In this document: positions 14,226-17,359 of the stretch, piece by piece
Position numbering within the stretch: the first letter of the stretch is position 1
Layout: every line of letters begins with the position of its first letter
NCBI GenBank assembly: GCA_023245695.1
Contig: JAHFJT010000007.1
Span: 1 to 17,359 of the forward strand
DNA from: Candidatus Peregrinibacteria bacterium
GTDB lineage: Bacteria; Patescibacteriota; Gracilibacteria; UBA1369; UBA12463
DNA: 17,359 nucleotides
Reading direction: 5' to 3'
Notes under the pieces: generated by a model
Database searches by the model: none
Told to the model about the DNA's origin: nothing
Seen by the model: the letters and a program-made list of their open reading frames with translations, nothing else
Made by a program: the position numbers and the translations under genes

Positions 14226-14742
14226 TACGCCAGACCACAATCCGGCTCCAGACGATGGTAACAATTCGATTGTCTACGCCAGCCAAATCGTCGAAAAAGC
14301 GAAGCGCGGTATCAAGCCCGATCCTGAAGTAGTGGACGCCATGATGTTGGCGTATCAGTCGGTGATTTCGCATCCAGCGAAGGATACACGTAGTTGGTAT
14401 GAAAAGTCAGCGTCTATGGAGAATTTACGTCAGTGGAAAGATGTAGAGGTAGATGATTATAATAAACCGATACGAGATGATCAGGACTTTTTCGTGTTCG
14501 AGGAGCGAGATGGAAACAAATATGTAAAATATGAGAAAAAAACCGTACAGCAATCCGTAGATCTCTATCCTGAGGTCCATAAAGTTCCTGACACGCAACT
14601 CGGAGTGTTGCTCTATATGGATATGCAACGATTTGTTCCTCCTGAGCGCATTCAGAAAAAAGATTATGTCCAGGAAAATGTGACCGCATACTGGAGAGCT
14701 GACCGAGATGATCTTGGGAGAAGCGCAGCGACGGACGATTGA
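14218..14742 (+). CDS. Unrecognised acidic protein, second gene of operon
   Basis: 174 residues, soluble, charged and Asp/Glu-rich. I recognise no family. It opens with a disordered-looking segment (1-15), then helices (IVYASQIVEKAKRG, VVDAMMLAYQSVI), a tryptophan-containing stretch (SWYEKSASMENLRQW) and a strand pair DFFVFEERDGNKYVKYEKK. It overlaps the upstream stop by 8 bases and the downstream start by 35 bases, so the three proteins are likely made together and may form a complex. The stop is TGA, so TGA is unlikely to be a sense codon here. Confidence 0.72.
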   Translation: MSNTPDHNPAPDDGNNSIVYASQIVEKAKRGIKPDPEVVDAMMLAYQSVISHPAKDTRSWYEKSASMENLRQWKDVEVDDYNKPIRDDQDFFVFEERDGNKYVKYEKKTVQQSVDLYPEVHKVPDTQLGVLLYMDMQRFVPPERIQKKDYVQENVTAYWRADRDDLGRSAATDD

Positions 14743-15832
14743 TCAGCCTCTCGTGCAAGCCAGATTAAAGCAGTATGAGTCTGAGGCTATTATAGGAATA
14801 AAGAGACCTCATGCATGGAATAGAAGTGACAGCGATACGCATCATCTCCTCCACTTCGACGTGGACACCACCGCACCTGGTACGTCGAAAGAGATTCAGC
14901 AAGAGGTTGGGAATGTGCTTGATATGGCCCGAGCAGAACTTCGAAAAGGAGTCGAGGATGTCCTGATGGATGTAGACTTCATCGATGCACGACGAAAGGC
15001 ATTTGAGGTGAAGCACATGGTCGAAGCGACGACAATACTCGGAGAAAATATCAAGCATTTTAATTACTTGCGAAGCGAGGTAGAGGATCCTGTAGAAGTT
15101 GAACGATTTCTCGATATTTTGCGACAGGTGGTGGGAATCCTCGGATATGACGATCTTGATGTGCAACTTCTCTCGACAGAAGACGCTATTACACGCCACT
15201 GTATGGGCCTCTACACGCCAGCAAAAAATGGCCAGCGAGCAAAAATTTCCATCCCTATGAGTGTCTATGGAACGAGCGAAATGATGCCGATCAAGGTAAC
15301 GCTCGACACAGTGGCTCACGAAGTCGCACATCACGACATGGCGGTCATGGGAGAGAACGTGATCATGACGGATCAGCCCGTGCATGGATTTACGCACGAC
15401 GCTCTCACGGCACGACGCGAGGAGCAAGTTTCACGATTGAGCATTGTTCCAGAACAAAAAACAGATGGAACGATGGGTCTCAAAGTTATTCGTGATCCTG
15501 CGAAAGATCCACTCTTGCGACATGCAAGCCTCGTTCAGGCGATGCGTGATGAAATGGCGAAATTCGCTCCGATGGTAAAGGCGCAGCTTGAAGGAATGTC
15601 CATCCAGCCTCTATTGCCATCTGCGAACCCTATCGAAACTATGGCTCCAGCAAGCACCAGAATGTCCGCTACAGACCGCACCAAACTCGCCTCATCCGTC
15701 GCCGTTGAAGTTGCCCAGCAGCTGGGACCGATGGTGAATACGGCGGTCAAACAGGGTATGAATGGACAGCCCGTCCCAACTCCTAAGGCACAACAAGAAA
15801 AACCTTGGTGGAAAAAAATAATTGGAAGGTAG
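14708..15832 (+). CDS. Putative zinc metalloprotease (HExxH)
   Basis: 374 residues. The sequence VAHEVAHHD has H204, E205 and H208, the HExxH motif of zincin proteases; the preceding PIKVTLDTVAHE looks like the usual helix start. The third ligand is not certain: H226 or H230 in VHGFTHD are candidates, the HG pair recalling SprT-like or WLM-like proteins. The N-terminal 170 residues are helical with a charged stretch (58-115). After about residue 300 the protein is Pro/Ser/Ala-rich, then a helix, ending in the basic aromatic tail KPWWKKIIGR, which might touch membrane. No signal peptide. The start at 14708 overlaps the previous gene by 35 bases; no better in-frame start is close. Substrate unknown. 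Confidence 0.78.
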   Translation: MILGEAQRRTIDQPLVQARLKQYESEAIIGIKRPHAWNRSDSDTHHLLHFDVDTTAPGTSKEIQQEVGNVLDMARAELRKGVEDVLMDVDFIDARRKAFEVKHMVEATTILGENIKHFNYLRSEVEDPVEVERFLDILRQVVGILGYDDLDVQLLSTEDAITRHCMGLYTPAKNGQRAKISIPMSVYGTSEMMPIKVTLDTVAHEVAHHDMAVMGENVIMTDQPVHGFTHDALTARREEQVSRLSIVPEQKTDGTMGLKVIRDPAKDPLLRHASLVQAMRDEMAKFAPMVKAQLEGMSIQPLLPSANPIETMAPASTRMSATDRTKLASSVAVEVAQQLGPMVNTAVKQGMNGQPVPTPKAQQEKPWWKKIIGR

Positions 15833-15838
15833 TCGGCC

Positions 15839-15863
15839 AATTGCGCCGATCGACTGCGCAATT
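15839..15863. other. Strong hairpin AATTGCGC / GCGCAATT
   Basis: A perfect 8-bp stem with a 9-base loop begins 7 bases after the metalloprotease stop. It lacks a U-run directly after it, so it may be a 3'-end stabiliser or part of a compound terminator with the hairpin at 15895-15917. Confidence 0.45.
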
Positions 15864-15894
15864 TGACTTTGAAATTTTTATTGCAAAATAATAC

Positions 15895-15917
15895 AAGGCA
15901 CTAAAAAGTGCCATTTT
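15895..15917 (+). terminator. Terminator of the metalloprotease operon
   Basis: GGCACT-AAAA-AGTGCC is a perfect 6-bp stem with a 4-base loop followed by ATTTTG. It is near-symmetric and could act weakly in the other direction. Confidence 0.5.
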
Positions 15918-15946
15918 GAAGCTGAATCTTTTCCCGGGAAAGGATT
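15911..15946 (-). repeat. Copy B of the dispersed CCCGGG-palindrome element
   Basis: Read on the minus strand, an imperfect 22-base palindrome centred on CCCGGG (15925-15946 on plus) is followed by GATTCAGCTTCAAA, as in copy A at 1341-1376. It sits in an intergenic gap, adjacent to the terminator hairpin at 15895-15917. Confidence 0.55.
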
Positions 15947-16066
15947 TTGATTTGAAGATATTTTTAGATGCGTCAATAAATTCGAAGCGTCGAAAAAAAG
16001 CCAATTCTTAACTCAAATCCGGTCAGAAATTTGTAAGAAAAATGTTACGATTCGGTAATATCAGTT

Positions 16067-16075
16067 TGGTAGAAT
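16067..16075 (+). promoter_or_regulatory. Extended -10 promoter giving a leaderless message
   Basis: TGG followed by TAGAAT (16070-16075) is a TGn-extended -10. Transcription about 7 bases downstream would start on or next to the A of the ATG at 16082. No good -35 is seen. Confidence 0.45.
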
Positions 16076-16081
16076 GCGGGA

Positions 16082-16495
16082 ATGGATATCTATCAAACGA
16101 AAGCAGAGATAATATCAGGAACGGACATTAAAGAAGTTCAGAGAAAGGCTGAACAGCTTTACGAAAACATAACGAAAAGAACAAGAAGGAGGCCATATTT
16201 GCGATCTAGGTATTTTCAAAAGCAGAAGATATTCTTGGGATTATTCTGGTCGCACCTTTATCAAAAGCTGAATCATCGGGACAAGCTTCGACGATTAAAA
16301 TTTTTCTCGTGTGCCATGGAGTTAATTTTGAATTCTAATCACGAACCAACTGCCAAGGAAAATCCAAACAAAACATCTGAAGTGCTTTATAGATTTGTTG
16401 GAATTTCAAAGAGCGGAAAAAGATTTTTTGTGCAGATTAAGGAAAATAAGCGAAGTGGAGAGAAGTTCTTAATCTCTATTTTTCCTGATGAATAA
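16082..16495 (+). CDS. Small basic protein, possibly PBECR/RelE-like nuclease fold
   Basis: 137 residues, rich in Lys/Arg. The N-terminal half is helical and very basic (ITKRTRRRPYLRSRYF); a central helix is KLRRLKFFSCAMELILNS, followed by PNKTSEVLYRFVG. The C-terminus is a strand pair with FFVQIKENKRSGEKFLISIF, the kind of ending seen in phage-derived Barnase-EndoU-ColicinE5/D-RelE-type (PBECR) domains. I make this link from pattern memory, not alignment. It stands alone, with its own extended -10 promoter and a terminator-like hairpin just after its stop. AT content is higher than in its neighbours, which hints at transfer. No antitoxin partner is visible. Confidence 0.65.
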   Translation: MDIYQTKAEIISGTDIKEVQRKAEQLYENITKRTRRRPYLRSRYFQKQKIFLGLFWSHLYQKLNHRDKLRRLKFFSCAMELILNSNHEPTAKENPNKTSEVLYRFVGISKSGKRFFVQIKENKRSGEKFLISIFPDE

Positions 16496-16498
16496 AAA

Positions 16499-16547
16499 AA
16501 AGACCCCCCGCTAATTTGTGGTATATAAACCACGGCCGGAGATCTTT
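16499..16547 (-). terminator. Terminator of purL
   Basis: On the minus strand a long imperfect stem (AAAGATC, CCG, then GTGGT/ACCAC around a short loop, CGG, GTCTTT) is followed by seven T. It lies about 70 bases after the purL stop and also folds on the plus strand after the 16495 stop, but without a T-run there. Confidence 0.65.
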
Positions 16548-16616
16548 GTAACTCAAGTATATCAAAAAAGACTCTTAAATTCAATTCCAGAATAGACACT
16601 TATATCAAAGCTGACT

Positions 16617-17359
16617 TTACCGCAACTTCTCCCTCAAGCCCTGCGTCCATGCGGTGGCGAGTTTTTCGAGTGGTAAGGTGAATCCAGTATCACCCGTGAA
16701 TGTCAGAATTTGCTCAGAGCTCGTCGCGCCAATTTCACACGCCTCAACGCCACGCTTCGCATATACATCAACGAATGCCACAGCTTTTTCGGCCGAAACT
16801 TCCACGAGGAATCCACCGGTTTCACTGAACAACTTCTTGTCCGTTCGTAATCCTTCTTCACTCACAATCTTCGCAGTATCGATCGTCGCGCCCACGCATC
16901 CCTTCATACCATCCGCACTCTCCAAATGTGCACCAAGGCACATCTCAGAAATCGCAACAGCAAGGCCTCCTTCGGTAATTGCATGCGCACTCAAAACTAA
17001 ACCTGCATCCACCGCATCCGTCATTGCAAAGATTTCTCGCTCGACGGTAGCAAATTCTGGCTGTGGAACATTTGCACCAAGCGCTGCGCTCGAACCTACG
17101 GGCAACACACCCGCACGAACCAGCGCACGATAGTACTCACTCGCACCGCACTCGTCTTTACGTACACCGATCATAAAAATCGTACTACCCGCTTTTTTGA
17201 ACTGCATCGTCACCGCTTTTCGTGAGTCTTCCATTCGTCCGAAACAAGCCAAAACCGCTGATGGGGGAATCGCACCGCTCGCACCCTCGTTATACAAACT
17301 CACATTTCCTGACACGACCGGCGTCGCAAAATCAGGGTAATTTTTCAAGTGAATGCCCT
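16617..17359 (-). CDS. purL: Phosphoribosylformylglycinamidine synthase PurL, C-terminal part
   Basis: The frame is open to the window edge, so only the last 247 or so residues are present; the TTG at 17348 is not the true start. ATPVVSGNVSLYNE is the hallmark of the second AIR-synthase-like half of PurL, followed by IPPSAVLACFGRMED, VDAGLVLSAHAITEGGLAVAISEM and FSETGGFLVEV, all typical of the PurM/PurL C-terminal fold. PurL converts FGAR, glutamine-derived ammonia and ATP to FGAM, the fourth step of purine synthesis. It is the fourth minus-strand purine gene or paralogue here, after purH and the two PurP-family genes. Confidence 0.95.
   Translation of the reverse strand, partial: GIHLKNYPDFATPVVSGNVSLYNEGASGAIPPSAVLACFGRMEDSRKAVTMQFKKAGSTIFMIGVRKDECGASEYYRALVRAGVLPVGSSAALGANVPQPEFATVEREIFAMTDAVDAGLVLSAHAITEGGLAVAISEMCLGAHLESADGMKGCVGATIDTAKIVSEEGLRTDKKLFSETGGFLVEVSAEKAVAFVDVYAKRGVEACEIGATSSEQILTFTGDTGFTLPLEKLATAWTQGLREKLR

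Noticed and set aside
14740..14742. TGA as a possible recoded sense codon, as in some candidate-phylum lineages
   Set aside because: TGA behaves as a stop here within an overlapping gene arrangement, and no gene in the window needs it read through.
14765..15427. 220-codon minus-strand ORF
   Set aside because: It is antisense to the HExxH gene, with no motif or regulatory signals.
1..17359. CRISPR array, insertion sequence or prophage
   Set aside because: No regularly spaced direct repeats, transposase-like ORF or terminal inverted repeats were seen; the only dispersed repeat is the two-copy palindromic element.

Overview
The window is bacterial and gene-dense, uses the standard code (TAA/TAG stops, one apparent TGA stop), and has short intergenic gaps. 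A lineage of the candidate phyla radiation (Patescibacteria), perhaps Peregrinibacteria-like, is my best guess. The grounds are archaeal-type PurP proteins beside a bacterial PurH, many unrecognised small proteins, a MORN-repeat exported protein, and starts without Shine-Dalgarno sequences. This assignment is inference only.

Layout. (1) 1-1241, minus: 5' part of a PurP paralogue (FAICAR-synthetase family) whose N-terminal domain is split by a roughly 115-residue Cys/Gly-rich insertion, the most striking feature of the window. (2) 1485-8753, plus: six exported proteins in two tightly packed transcription units with matching promoters. They are a MORN-repeat protein, an M15-type peptidase, two lytic-transglycosylase-like proteins with Tat-like signals, an SH3-like lipoprotein and a second M15/DUF5715-like peptidase. 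Together they look like a peptidoglycan-remodelling cassette. (3) 8776-9801, minus: a complete canonical PurP. (4) 10018-10515, minus: a small secreted helical protein. (5) 10627-11348, plus: a single-domain rhodanese and a degenerate receiver-like protein, each with its own promoter. (6) 11349-11733: an intergenic stretch with a promoter-driven, terminator-ended structured RNA of unknown class (plus), a shared bidirectional terminator and an atypical tRNA-Asp-like gene (minus). (7) 11734-13287, minus: complete purH. (8) 13452-15832, plus: a three-gene overlapping operon of unknown function ending in an HExxH putative metalloprotease. (9) 16082-16495, plus: a small basic protein, possibly a nuclease-fold toxin-like protein. 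(10) 16617-17359, minus: the C-terminal third of purL.

The minus strand therefore carries a scattered set of late purine-biosynthesis genes (purL, purH, two purP types), with plus-strand accessory modules between them. PurP and the transformylase half of PurH can both convert AICAR to FAICAR, so the pathway looks doubled at that step. The exported cassette would act on peptidoglycan, with two presumed glycan-strand cleavers, two presumed peptide cleavers and one wall-binding lipoprotein. Promoters are clear in many places (TTGNNN or similar, 17-base spacer, TANAAT) and leaders are short.
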